A DNA stretch of 64,000 nt from Deferribacteres bacterium. GTDB taxonomy: Bacteria > Chrysiogenota > Deferribacteres > Deferribacterales > Geovibrionaceae. The notes beneath the pieces are model-generated. The model did not search any database. It saw nothing but the letters and a program-made list of their open reading frames with translations, and was not told where the DNA came from. Position numbers and translations under genes: made by a program. Shown in pieces: positions 9,252 through 17,755 of the stretch (positions are counted from its first letter, which is position 1; each line of letters starts with the position of its first letter). The stretch lies in the NCBI GenBank assembly GCA_023395255.1, contig JAEWZN010000003.1, positions 62,001-126,000 on the forward strand, in the 5' to 3' direction.

Positions 9252-11914
9252 TGCGGGATTTTGAACTGAGGGGCATAGGGAAGTATACTGGTGCTTTCCG
9301 TGATTTTTTTACCGGAAACGAAGGCGGTACTGTACTTATCTCAGGCAGCGGCGGCTCCGGCAAGAGTGAGGTTCTCTCCGCTCTGAGACTTATGCCCGAA
9401 GTTGCTGATCCGTCCGTGGTTTCAGCTTCCATAGACTTATCCCTTGAGGTCAATATTGACAGTGAGCTTGGGCTGCTTGCCCTGCGCAATGAGCTCATAA
9501 AATATTATAAAATCAATTTCAGCTTCTTTGATGTGGCTTATGCGCTGTATCTGGTGCGCATAAATCCGAACAAGAAGCTGGACCGTGATCTGGATTTATA
9601 CACCAACAGCAAGATAATCAACGAGGTTCTGGGAGTTGCCGGAGCAAAAGGGAACGAGTTTGTAAACAAGCTCTACTTCACAGTGGAAAGAGGCAAACCT
9701 GCCGTCACCGAATGGTGGAAAAATGACGGCGGAGCGGAACTCAACAGACTGCTGGAGGAAACGCCGGAGGCTGTCCGCAGAAAGCTGACCGCTCAGTGGG
9801 CAAAAGACCTCAGTCTGGCTCTTCAGGGCAGAAAATGTATAATAACCATAGATTCATTTGAGAATATATACGGTGAGAACGGCTCCGGCAGAAAGCAGGG
9901 GGCGGACAGATGGGTGAAGGAACTTATGGCTCTTCTGCCCGGTGTTACCTTCGTGCTATCCGGGCGTGAAGTGCCCGAATGGGCGGAGAATGAAGCCCCT
10001 GAGAAGCTTTGCAGGCTTGAGACCGGAACCTTTGACAGGGATGATACCGCATACCTCCTCGGATATTACGATATTAAAGATAAAAAAGTGTGCGATGCCG
10101 TTTTTGCTTCCGCAAGGGGGGACAAGCTGCTCACCACCCTTCTTGCCGCGGGGCTTTCCGCTTTGAAGAAGGAGACAGGGAAGGAACCGGAGCCGGATCA
10201 GGTCGAGTACGGCGCAAAGGAGATCATACTTTTCTACAACGCCTCTTCCGAAGGGCGGGAAGGGGATATGGCGCGCCTTCTCTCCGTGTGCCGCTGCTTC
10301 AATAAAGAGGTGTTTGAGTACCTTGTTTACGAGTTTCTGCCGGAAGGGGTAAGCTTTACATTCAGCGATTACTGCATGCTCCCGTCTGTCAGCCCGAACA
10401 TAGGGCAGGACTGCGCGGCTCTCAAAAAACCTTTCCGGGATGAGATTTACGCATCCCTCAACAGTGACCAGAAAGATAATGTGCATTACGCACTTTTCAA
10501 CTTTTACCTCAAAAAGATAGACAGGGAAAAAGGCTCTTTTAAGACATACGGCTTTTATCTCAGCTTCCGCGAATGCTTTTACCACGCAAAATCCGCTCTG
10601 GACGGTGAAGGCTTTGTGGATTGGTTCATGGATTCCCACGCGAAACATTTTTCCAATGACAAAATGGGCTTCTGGATACACCTCCACGGCGAGGTTGTGG
10701 AGTATCTCAAAGGATTGATGGGGCTTATAAATCCCTATACTGCCCTCTGCATGGAAAAGCTGGCGCAGATGTATGTGAATGTGGAAGATTACGGCAGGGC
10801 GGAACCGCTCCTTAAGAGGATGGTGAATATCCGTGAAAAGCTGAGCGGTGCGGAAAGTCAGGACACAGTGCGCAGCCGCAACAGGCTTGCATCCATGTAT
10901 TCCGCCAAGGGTGACTATCAGTCAGCCATGGAGATGATGGGTAAGAATGCCGAAATAAAATCGCGCACAGAAGGGCCTGATCATCCGGAAACCCTGCGCT
11001 ATCTCCAGAAGCTTGCGCTTCTTGCCATGAAAAATAAGGACTACAAAACAGCGGCGGATATAGGCGAACGCTCTCTCCGTCTGCATATACAGAGGCTGGG
11101 CAGGGAAAATCAGGAGACAGTGAAAGCAATGGGCGAACTGGCCGCCATAAGCGAAATGGCGGGCGATTTTGAACGGGCATGCGAACTGTTTAAGGAAGTC
11201 CTTGAAATCAGAGAGAAATCCCTCGGCGGCAGCCACCCTGAAACTGCTAAAAGCCTAAGCCAGCTTGCCTATTACTTTTATAGAAGGGGCGAGTATGATT
11301 CTGCTGAACCGCTTTTCTACAGGGCACTTGAGGCCAAAGAGGCACAGCTCGGCGGCAGCCACCCGCTTATTGCCGCCTACTGCAACAACTTAGGTTATAT
11401 TTACTACTGCCGCGAAAAATATGACAGGGCAGAGGTTATGTACGAAAAAGCCCTTAAAATAAAAGAGAAAAACTTCGGAGTCTCCCATCCTTCCACCCTT
11501 ACAGGGGTTGCGAACCTTGCTGCGCTGAAGTTCAGGAAAGGGGAGATGGAAGAGGCGGAAGCTCTTTTCCGCAAAGTTCTGGAGCAGAGCGTAAATACAT
11601 TCGGCGAGAAATCTTCGGAGACGGCAACGGACATGGCGAACCTTGCCTATGTTGTTTCCCGCAAAGGTGATTTAGCCGAAGCGGAAACTCTGTGCAGAGG
11701 CGCACTGAATATGAGAGATGAAGAGAACCCGCAGGATATGGCGGTTAATCTGAACAACCTCGGCGATGTCCTTTTCAGGAAAGGGGAAGTGGATGACGCA
11801 TCTGATGTTCTGGAAAAGGCTTATACCGTTGCGGAATCATCCTTCGGCAGTTCCCACCCCCTTGTAAGGCGAATCCGGGCTAACCTTGAAAAAGTGCGGG
11901 ACAGAATCCACTAG
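9251..11914 (+). CDS. STAND-like P-loop NTPase with C-terminal TPR array
   Basis: An 887-residue protein. Residues 26-39 hold a Walker A (GSGGSGKS at 32-39). A Walker B-like strand lies at 195-203 (CIITIDSF, Asp201), and a sensor-like VLSGRE follows at 235-240, as in NB-ARC/NACHT-type STAND ATPases. A helical linker runs to about 480. From about 483 to the end there are roughly nine kinesin-light-chain-type TPRs of 42 residues (for example YDRAEVMYEKALKIKEK). STAND proteins act as ligand-triggered switches in regulation, death or phage defence; which applies here is unknown. No effector domain is visible. It is coupled to the M16 gene by a one-base overlap, and its 3' end overlaps the photolyase gene on the other strand by four bases. 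Confidence 0.8.
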   Translation: MRDFELRGIGKYTGAFRDFFTGNEGGTVLISGSGGSGKSEVLSALRLMPEVADPSVVSASIDLSLEVNIDSELGLLALRNELIKYYKINFSFFDVAYALYLVRINPNKKLDRDLDLYTNSKIINEVLGVAGAKGNEFVNKLYFTVERGKPAVTEWWKNDGGAELNRLLEETPEAVRRKLTAQWAKDLSLALQGRKCIITIDSFENIYGENGSGRKQGADRWVKELMALLPGVTFVLSGREVPEWAENEAPEKLCRLETGTFDRDDTAYLLGYYDIKDKKVCDAVFASARGDKLLTTLLAAGLSALKKETGKEPEPDQVEYGAKEIILFYNASSEGREGDMARLLSVCRCFNKEVFEYLVYEFLPEGVSFTFSDYCMLPSVSPNIGQDCAALKKPFRDEIYASLNSDQKDNVHYALFNFYLKKIDREKGSFKTYGFYLSFRECFYHAKSALDGEGFVDWFMDSHAKHFSNDKMGFWIHLHGEVVEYLKGLMGLINPYTALCMEKLAQMYVNVEDYGRAEPLLKRMVNIREKLSGAESQDTVRSRNRLASMYSAKGDYQSAMEMMGKNAEIKSRTEGPDHPETLRYLQKLALLAMKNKDYKTAADIGERSLRLHIQRLGRENQETVKAMGELAAISEMAGDFERACELFKEVLEIREKSLGGSHPETAKSLSQLAYYFYRRGEYDSAEPLFYRALEAKEAQLGGSHPLIAAYCNNLGYIYYCREKYDRAEVMYEKALKIKEKNFGVSHPSTLTGVANLAALKFRKGEMEEAEALFRKVLEQSVNTFGEKSSETATDMANLAYVVSRKGDLAEAETLCRGALNMRDEENPQDMAVNLNNLGDVLFRKGEVDDASDVLEKAYTVAESSFGSSHPLVRRIRANLEKVRDRIH

Positions 11915-13227
11915 GCAAATCTGCCGATGTAGCTTTCTATATCAAACTTACGCTTAAGTCCTGCAAAATTCATATAACGCACCTTGCCGAAAACCGCCCG
12001 CTCCTGCCACGGCCTGTCATGCTTGCCGAAGCACCATAAAACCCCCGCGAAACCGTTCGGGTCACGCCCGTCAAGGCTGTATTTATCGTTCAGGGTTATG
12101 GCTGCTCTGTATGCCTCTTCCGGTGATTCTGTCCATTCGATTATCTTTTTACCCCAGTACATGCGCATGTAGCCGTGCATCTTTCCTGTGAGAACCATCT
12201 CCCTCTGCGCCGCGTTCCACGCCGGGTCATGGGTCTGTGCGTTTTCCAGTTCTTGAAATGTATAAATGTATGGTCTTACGTCATTTCTGTGTTCATCAAA
12301 CGTCTGCAAAGCCCATGGGTGAAGGGGGCTGAGACTATCATACTCAGGGTTAAAATTCACCATGTTCAGGGCGAGCTCCCGCCTTACTATCAGCTCCTCC
12401 AGAAATGAGGCGGACTTGGGATGCTCCTTTGCTGCGAGGGCCATTTCAACTGCCGATATATTTCCGAAGTGGAGATAAGGGCTCAGCCCGCTCTGCCCGT
12501 CTTCGGCTGGGTCATTGCGGAGTTCATCGTATGTTTCCAGCTTATCACTGATGAAGGTTTTAAGCCTTTGTGCCGCTTCATCCTCCCCGCCTCTGAATGA
12601 GGAGACGGGGGCAACTGTTCTGTCGATGTCCAGAGAGTTGATGTCAGGCTCAATACTTTCAAAGTCCGGTCTGAAATCTTTGATAACTAAGTCCCTCTGC
12701 TCAATCGGGACAAGGAACTTATCAAGCTGTTTTGTTATCTTCGGCCTGATGGTATAGGCGGCAAATTCCTCTTTGCTGCTTGTTGTTTCCACCGGAACCA
12801 CGGCATCGCTCTCCACCTGAACCACGGAACAGGGCGCATTTCTGCCTATCTGCCGCCGCCACTCTTTCTGAATGCGCAGGTATCCTCTGTCCATTACGAT
12901 CATTTCAGCATTGCGGGCGAGCTTAACCACTTCCTCCGGCGGGTTCCCCTTACGGAAAATCAGGCTGATTCCCCGCTGTTTCAGTTTTTTCTCCAACGTT
13001 TTCAGACCCTCAAGCATGAATGTGTAATGGCGGAGGTTTGCCCCCGGAAATCCGTCAGTTATCACAAAACAGGCAAACAGAGGCAGTCTTAGCTCATTGG
13101 CCTGCTTCACGGCGAACTCAAGGGCATGGTTAAACCTTGTTCTCTGCGCCTGCTGAATCCAGAGGAGAATGTACTTTCCGCCCGCGGAGGGCTTATTCAG
13201 GCTGACAATCCTTTCGCCCTGTATCAT
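11911..13227 (-). CDS. phrB: Class II deoxyribodipyrimidine photolyase
   Basis: A 438-residue photolyase of the class II (metazoan/archaeal-like) type. It uses FAD and blue light to split cyclobutane pyrimidine dimers. The N-terminal Rossmann domain (about 20-150) has the usual YILLWIQQAQR start. The FAD-binding C-terminal domain carries the class II signature, MVLTGKMHGYMRMYWGKKI then WT, and YSLDGRDPNGFAGVLWCFGKHDRPW near the end. The start is ATG 13227 with an AGGTGA ribosome site. It is convergent with the TPR gene and divergent from metH (92 bases between the starts). A light-dependent repair gene argues that the organism meets sunlight at least sometimes. Confidence 0.93.
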   Translation of the reverse strand: MIQGERIVSLNKPSAGGKYILLWIQQAQRTRFNHALEFAVKQANELRLPLFACFVITDGFPGANLRHYTFMLEGLKTLEKKLKQRGISLIFRKGNPPEEVVKLARNAEMIVMDRGYLRIQKEWRRQIGRNAPCSVVQVESDAVVPVETTSSKEEFAAYTIRPKITKQLDKFLVPIEQRDLVIKDFRPDFESIEPDINSLDIDRTVAPVSSFRGGEDEAAQRLKTFISDKLETYDELRNDPAEDGQSGLSPYLHFGNISAVEMALAAKEHPKSASFLEELIVRRELALNMVNFNPEYDSLSPLHPWALQTFDEHRNDVRPYIYTFQELENAQTHDPAWNAAQREMVLTGKMHGYMRMYWGKKIIEWTESPEEAYRAAITLNDKYSLDGRDPNGFAGVLWCFGKHDRPWQERAVFGKVRYMNFAGLKRKFDIESYIGRFA

Positions 13228-13319
13228 CTGTCACCTATAAACAGTTGCCGTATTTTATTTTATAATGATACTATAATCACCCCTCAATTAAAAGCGCACG
13301 CATATGCAAAGGAGCAGTT

Positions 13320-16300
13320 ATGTTCAGAAAATTCGCCTCGGAAAATATAGTTCTTTTTGACGGAGCCATGGGCACGTCCATACAGAATTTTGACATCGGC
13401 GAAGATATATGGCAGGGAAAAAGCGGCTGCAGTGAATGGCTTAACATCGCAGCGCCGCATATCATAGAATCTATCCACAAAAGCTATCTGGAAGCCGGAG
13501 CGGATGTTGTTGAGACAAACACCTTCGGCGGGACAGAACTTGTAATGCGGGAGTACGGCCTTGAGGACATGGTGGACGAGCTTAACCTCAGGGGAGCCCA
13601 GATCGCCGTAAAAGCCGCACGGGAATACGGAAAATTCGCCGCAGGCTCCATAGGACCCGGAACAAGGCTTCCCAGCCTTGGGCAAATCTCCTTTGACGAT
13701 ATGCACCGGATGTATCTCCGCCAGACAAAAAGCCTCATAGAGGGCGGAGTTGACCTGCTCATAATAGAAACCTGTCAGGATCTGCTTCAGGTTAAGGCCG
13801 CTCTCCTCGGCGTATTTGATGCCCTTGGGGAGAAGGGGGCGGAACTGCCCGTAATGGTTTCGGTGACTGTGGAAAGCACAGGCAGCATGCTGATGGGAAC
13901 CGACCTTTCTGCGGTGTGCACAGTGCTCAGCGGCTACCCGATTCACTCCGTGGGGCTTAACTGCGCCACTGGACCGGACATGATGTTCGGCCCCGTAAAA
14001 ACAATTTCAGAAAACTGGAACGGCGACATATCCTGCATACCTAATGCGGGTCTGCCGGAAAATATAGGCGGAAAAACAGTCTACAGTATGACTCCGGAAA
14101 AGCTTGCCGTGATAGCGGGCGAACTTATGGATAAATATCCGGTGAATATACTGGGCGGTTGCTGCGGAACAACCCCTGCGCACATAAAGGCTCTGCGCGG
14201 GATGATTAACGGCAAAAAAAGAAGGGAACCTGTGCGGAAGCCATACACGGGCGTATGCGCCAGCCTTTACACATCCATGCCCCTCAGCCAGAATCCTGCG
14301 CCCTCTCTCATAGGCGAAAGGGCAAACTCCAACGGAAGCAAGGCCTTCCGCGAACTGCTCCTCGCGGGTGACGCGGACGGGATGCTTTCCGTCGCGAGAA
14401 ATCAGGAGGGTGAAGGCGCGCATTTCATAGACGCGTGCGTGGCATACGCCGGAAGGAACGAGGCGCATGACATGGGCAGCTTCATCTTTGAGCTTAACAA
14501 AACGCTCACCGTTCCCATCGTGATAGACTCCACTGAGCCGCCTGTGATTGAAAAAGCTCTGAAACTCTGCGGCGGGAAACCGGTTATCAACTCCGTAAAC
14601 TTCGAGGACGGCGGGGAAAAACTGCACATTATCCTGAAAATGATAAAAAGATTTCCCGCGGCCTCAATAGCACTCACCATAGATGAAAAAGGGATGGCAA
14701 TGACCGCGGCGGAAAAGTTCGCCATAGCAGAAAGGCTCTATAACACTTGGAGCGGCGAATACGGGCTTCCGCCGGAGGATATAATAATCGACCCCCTCAC
14801 ATTCTCCATAGGCAGCGGGGACGAGACACTGACCATGGCGGCGGCGGAAACTCTGAACGCCATCAGGATGATAAAAGAGAGGCTGAAAGGCGCTAAAACC
14901 GTTCTGGGGCTCAGCAATGTTTCCTTCGGTCTTTCAGCGCAGAGCAGACCCGTTCTTAACTCCGTCTTCCTCCATGAGGCTGTGAAGGCTGGGCTTGACA
15001 TGGCTATTGTCCATGCAGGAAAGATTCTCCCGCCGGCAATGATAAACGATGAGGACATGAAGCTGAGTTTAGACCTCATCCATGGCAAAGAGGGCGCGCT
15101 CACGGCGTTTATAAACCATTTTCAGGACAGGACGGCAGTTCAGGACGAACAGGCGGACGCGAACCTTGCTCCATCTGAGAAAATAGGGCGCATGATTCTG
15201 CGCGGCGAAAAGAAGGGGCTGAAAGAGGTTCTGGGTGCTCTGATGGCGGAGCGTAAACCCATTGATATAATAAACAATCTCATGCTTCCCGCAATGCAGG
15301 AGGTGGGCGAGCTTTTCGGGAGCGGCAAAATGCTTCTTCCTTTTGTACTCCAGTCCGCAGAGGTTATGAAAGAGGGTGTGAAAATCCTCGAACCCTTTAT
15401 GGAGAAGAATGAAACAGAATCCAAGGGGAAAATTGTTCTCGCAACGGTTAAAGGCGATGTGCACGATATAGGCAAAAACCTTGTGGATATAATACTCTCC
15501 AACAACGGCTTCACCGTCTACAATCTTGGGATCAAGGTTCCCGTGGAGGAGATGATCAGAAAAGCCGTTGAGGTGGGGGCGGATGCCATAGGGATGAGCG
15601 GCCTCCTTGTAAAATCTACGGTTATAATGAAAGAGAACATAGAAGAGCTTAAAAAACAAGGTCTGGAGAAGAAAATTCTCCTCGGCGGGGCAGCGCTTAC
15701 GGAAGGCTTTGTCGCCAATGAATGTGATACTATAATGCCCGGCAATGTTTTTTACTGCCGTGATGCGTTTGATGCACTCAAGGTTTTGGACGGCAGGGCA
15801 GAGGCGAACAAAGCCCCTAAACCCGCCAGAGCGAAGGCCTCATTTGACGCGGTGGAGGAGCAGGCGGAGCCAATAACTTTCGGAGAAATACCGTCAGTGC
15901 CTTTTTACGGCAGCAAAATTGTTTTCGATATTGACCCCGCCGGGCCGGAAAAATATCTCAATAAAACGACCCTTTTCACAAACAGATGGTCATATAAAAA
16001 GAAAGGGTTGACGGAAGAGGAGTTCGACCGCCTCATAATGGAAACCGCCTTGCCTGAATACAGGGAGATTTACGGCAATGCCATTACAAAGGGGCTCCTG
16101 AACCCTGCGGTCTCCTACGGATATTTTCCCTGCCATGCGGACGGGGATTATCTGGTTATTTACGATGCAGATAAAAAGACGGAGAAAGCCCGCTTTCTCC
16201 TCCCCCGCCAGACTAAGGGGGCGAAGCTCTGCCTTGCGGATTATTTCCTGCCGAAGGAAAAGGGGTTTGATGTTGTCGGTCTCAGCCTTGTCACCATAGG

Positions 16301-16679
16301 CAAAAAACCGGAGGAGTTCTCCGCTAAGCTGTATGCCGCGGGGGATTATAAAAAATATTTCATGTATCACGGCCTTTTCACCGAGTTCACCGAGGCTCTG
16401 GCCGAGTACTGGCACAAGGTTATGAGAAAAGAGATGGGCATAGACGGAGCGGACGCAAAAACGCCGGACGGCATTATCTCCATGAAGTATCAGGGGCGCA
16501 GATACAGCTTCGGCTATCCCGCATGCCCCGATCTGGACGGTAATGCGGTGATTGCGGATATGCTGAGTGCGGATATGCTGGGCATACACGTTACGGAAAA
16601 CGGGGAGATGGTTCCCGAATTTACCACAAGCGCAATTGTGGTTCATAACCGCCACGCGAAGTACTTTGTTATAAAATAG
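13320..16679 (+). CDS. metH: Cobalamin-dependent methionine synthase
   Basis: A 1119-residue full-length MetH. It transfers the methyl group of 5-methyl-tetrahydrofolate to homocysteine through cobalamin. Domains in order: homocysteine-binding (1-300) with the zinc ligands in GLNCATG and GGCCGTTP (near 279); pterin-binding (about 320-590, starting IGERANSNGSKAF); cobalamin cap and binding domain with DVHDIGKN near 714, whose His ligates cobalt; and the S-adenosylmethionine-dependent reactivation domain (about 850-1119) with RYSFGYPACPDL. The ATG follows an AAGGAG ribosome site. The 92 bases upstream are too short for a cobalamin riboswitch and none is seen. Confidence 0.96.
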   Translation: MFRKFASENIVLFDGAMGTSIQNFDIGEDIWQGKSGCSEWLNIAAPHIIESIHKSYLEAGADVVETNTFGGTELVMREYGLEDMVDELNLRGAQIAVKAAREYGKFAAGSIGPGTRLPSLGQISFDDMHRMYLRQTKSLIEGGVDLLIIETCQDLLQVKAALLGVFDALGEKGAELPVMVSVTVESTGSMLMGTDLSAVCTVLSGYPIHSVGLNCATGPDMMFGPVKTISENWNGDISCIPNAGLPENIGGKTVYSMTPEKLAVIAGELMDKYPVNILGGCCGTTPAHIKALRGMINGKKRREPVRKPYTGVCASLYTSMPLSQNPAPSLIGERANSNGSKAFRELLLAGDADGMLSVARNQEGEGAHFIDACVAYAGRNEAHDMGSFIFELNKTLTVPIVIDSTEPPVIEKALKLCGGKPVINSVNFEDGGEKLHIILKMIKRFPAASIALTIDEKGMAMTAAEKFAIAERLYNTWSGEYGLPPEDIIIDPLTFSIGSGDETLTMAAAETLNAIRMIKERLKGAKTVLGLSNVSFGLSAQSRPVLNSVFLHEAVKAGLDMAIVHAGKILPPAMINDEDMKLSLDLIHGKEGALTAFINHFQDRTAVQDEQADANLAPSEKIGRMILRGEKKGLKEVLGALMAERKPIDIINNLMLPAMQEVGELFGSGKMLLPFVLQSAEVMKEGVKILEPFMEKNETESKGKIVLATVKGDVHDIGKNLVDIILSNNGFTVYNLGIKVPVEEMIRKAVEVGADAIGMSGLLVKSTVIMKENIEELKKQGLEKKILLGGAALTEGFVANECDTIMPGNVFYCRDAFDALKVLDGRAEANKAPKPARAKASFDAVEEQAEPITFGEIPSVPFYGSKIVFDIDPAGPEKYLNKTTLFTNRWSYKKKGLTEEEFDRLIMETALPEYREIYGNAITKGLLNPAVSYGYFPCHADGDYLVIYDADKKTEKARFLLPRQTKGAKLCLADYFLPKEKGFDVVGLSLVTIGKKPEEFSAKLYAAGDYKKYFMYHGLFTEFTEALAEYWHKVMRKEMGIDGADAKTPDGIISMKYQGRRYSFGYPACPDLDGNAVIADMLSADMLGIHVTENGEMVPEFTTSAIVVHNRHAKYFVIK

Positions 16680-16702
16680 ATAGGAAACAGGATTAAATTA
16701 GT

Positions 16703-16740
16703 ATTAATATCTTGCAAAAATATTAATTGCGGGATAGGAT
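16703..16740 (+). promoter_or_regulatory. Inverted repeat overlapping a promoter-like pair before superoxide reductase
   Basis: Perfect 8-base arms ATTAATAT (16703-16710) and ATATTAAT (16720-16727) separated by 9 bases. A weak promoter pair overlaps: TTGCAA (16712-16717), 17 bases, TAGGAT (16735-16740). An operator over the -35 would repress the superoxide reductase gene. The regulator is unknown; PerR, Fur or another redox regulator are possibilities. Confidence 0.45.
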
Positions 16741-16801
16741 GTATGCATCAAGTTTAAGTGATATACTTACTAAAATGTATAAATTACAAGGAGGCAGCAA
16801 A

Positions 16802-17191
16802 ATGGCAATAGGACAATTTGTTAAAAGCGCAGACTTCAAGAGCGAAAAACACGTTCCGGTTATCGAACTCCCCGCTGATGTAAAGGCTGGTGAGCCCTTC
16901 TTCGTTACGGTTTCCGTGGGAAAAGAGATCGCCCACCCCAACACGACAGAGCACTTCATCAACTGGATAGCCCTCTACTTCAAACCCGAAGGTGAAGGCC
17001 CTGTTACCCAGCTTGCCAAATTCGAATTTGTAGCCCACGGCGAATCCACAAAAGGTGCCAATCAGGGACCCGCCTACACAGACCCCTTCGGCACGGCTAA
17101 AGTTAAGCTGAACGCCCCCGGAACACTTGTGGCAGTAAGCTACTGTAACATCCACGGTCTGTGGGAATCCAGCGCGGAAGTTAAGTTCTAA
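16802..17191 (+). CDS. Superoxide reductase (neelaredoxin, class II)
   Basis: A 129-residue one-domain superoxide reductase, which reduces superoxide to hydrogen peroxide at a mononuclear iron without making oxygen. This is typical of anaerobes and microaerophiles. The iron ligands are all present: His17 in the EKHVP loop, His45 and His51 in HPNTTEH, Cys115 and His118 in CNIHG. The Glu15-Lys16 pair near the open iron site is conserved. There is no N-terminal desulforedoxin Cys cluster, so it is the short form. The start was chosen at 16802 because AAGGAGG lies just upstream; an in-frame extension to 16727 has no ribosome site. A terminator follows at 17216. Confidence 0.93.
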   Translation: MAIGQFVKSADFKSEKHVPVIELPADVKAGEPFFVTVSVGKEIAHPNTTEHFINWIALYFKPEGEGPVTQLAKFEFVAHGESTKGANQGPAYTDPFGTAKVKLNAPGTLVAVSYCNIHGLWESSAEVKF

Positions 17192-17215
17192 GATATTTTC
17201 AGACTTTAAAGAGAC

Positions 17216-17241
17216 AGGCGGGGCATGACCCCGCCTTTTTT
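17216..17241 (+). terminator. Intrinsic terminator of the superoxide reductase gene
   Basis: Stem GGCGGGG / CCCCGCC with a five-base loop (CATGA), followed by six T. Confidence 0.9.
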
Positions 17242-17379
17242 GTTTGCCGGTTTTCAATTTTTCATTCATGAGTTACTCTGAACGGAGTGAAGAGTCTCAA
17301 GCCCCGTAACAGGTAACTACGCTTTCTCAGATTGAGATCCTTCACCCTTGCGGGGATTCAGGATGACCTGAAAACGTGT

Positions 17380-17409
17380 GTGCTTATGCCGCAGGATGCA
17401 GGCAGAAGC
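17380..17409. repeat. Hairpin with GCA-GGA-TGC tip, downstream of the secreted Feo-linked gene
   Basis: GTGCTT pairs with AAGCAC, then GCC with GGC, then GCA with TGC around a GGA tip; small internal loops interrupt the stem. The GGA tip resembles the ACA-GGA-TGT hairpins near atpG and cheX. The stretch just before it (17281-17372) carries short degenerate repeats, with GAGATCCTTCACCC and CAGGATGAC words. Confidence 0.5.
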
Positions 17410-17414
17410 ACTGT

Positions 17415-17717
17415 CTAGTTGATGTCCTTGCTTTTCACGATAACTTTGTGACCGTCACCAGCGTCAAGCACAGCCTGATATTCTCCGGCAGGCTTGGCGA
17501 AGGTTATTTCGCTGTTCTGGTCAAACTTGCCTTCGAATACTGTCTTTCCGTTCTGCTCAACGCGGAACTTTGAACCCGCTGCGCTGCTGCCGTCACTGAA
17601 ACCGCCTTCGCATGTCACTTTCCCTTCGCCTTCAGCGAAGCATGCCATAAGTGCAGTATGGGCAAAAGCCATTGACGCGGCGAGTACTACCGCAAGAACG
17701 ATGATTAATTTTTTCAT
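17415..17717 (-). CDS. Small secreted protein of the first Feo operon, function unknown
   Basis: A 100-residue protein with a clear signal peptide (1-19, ending AFA). Cleavage there would leave His20 as the first mature residue. Two Cys (26 and 36) could form a disulphide. The rest looks like a small beta-sandwich: FRVEQNGKTVFEGKF, then a PAGEYQAVLDAGDGHKVIV tail, as in transthyretin-like or carboxypeptidase-regulatory folds. An AGAGGTGG ribosome site precedes the ATG. It lies 38 bases after feoB on the same strand, so it probably belongs to that operon and may help handle a metal in the periplasm. That role is inference; I do not recognise the family. Confidence 0.8.
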   Translation of the reverse strand: MKKLIIVLAVVLAASMAFAHTALMACFAEGEGKVTCEGGFSDGSSAAGSKFRVEQNGKTVFEGKFDQNSEITFAKPAGEYQAVLDAGDGHKVIVKSKDIN

Positions 17718-17755
17718 GAGTCCACCTCTTTTTTATTTCTGCCCTCATTGGGGCT

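Noticed and set aside
13228..13319. Cobalamin riboswitch before metH
   Set aside because: Only 92 bases separate metH from the divergent photolyase gene and no B12-box-like sequence was found.
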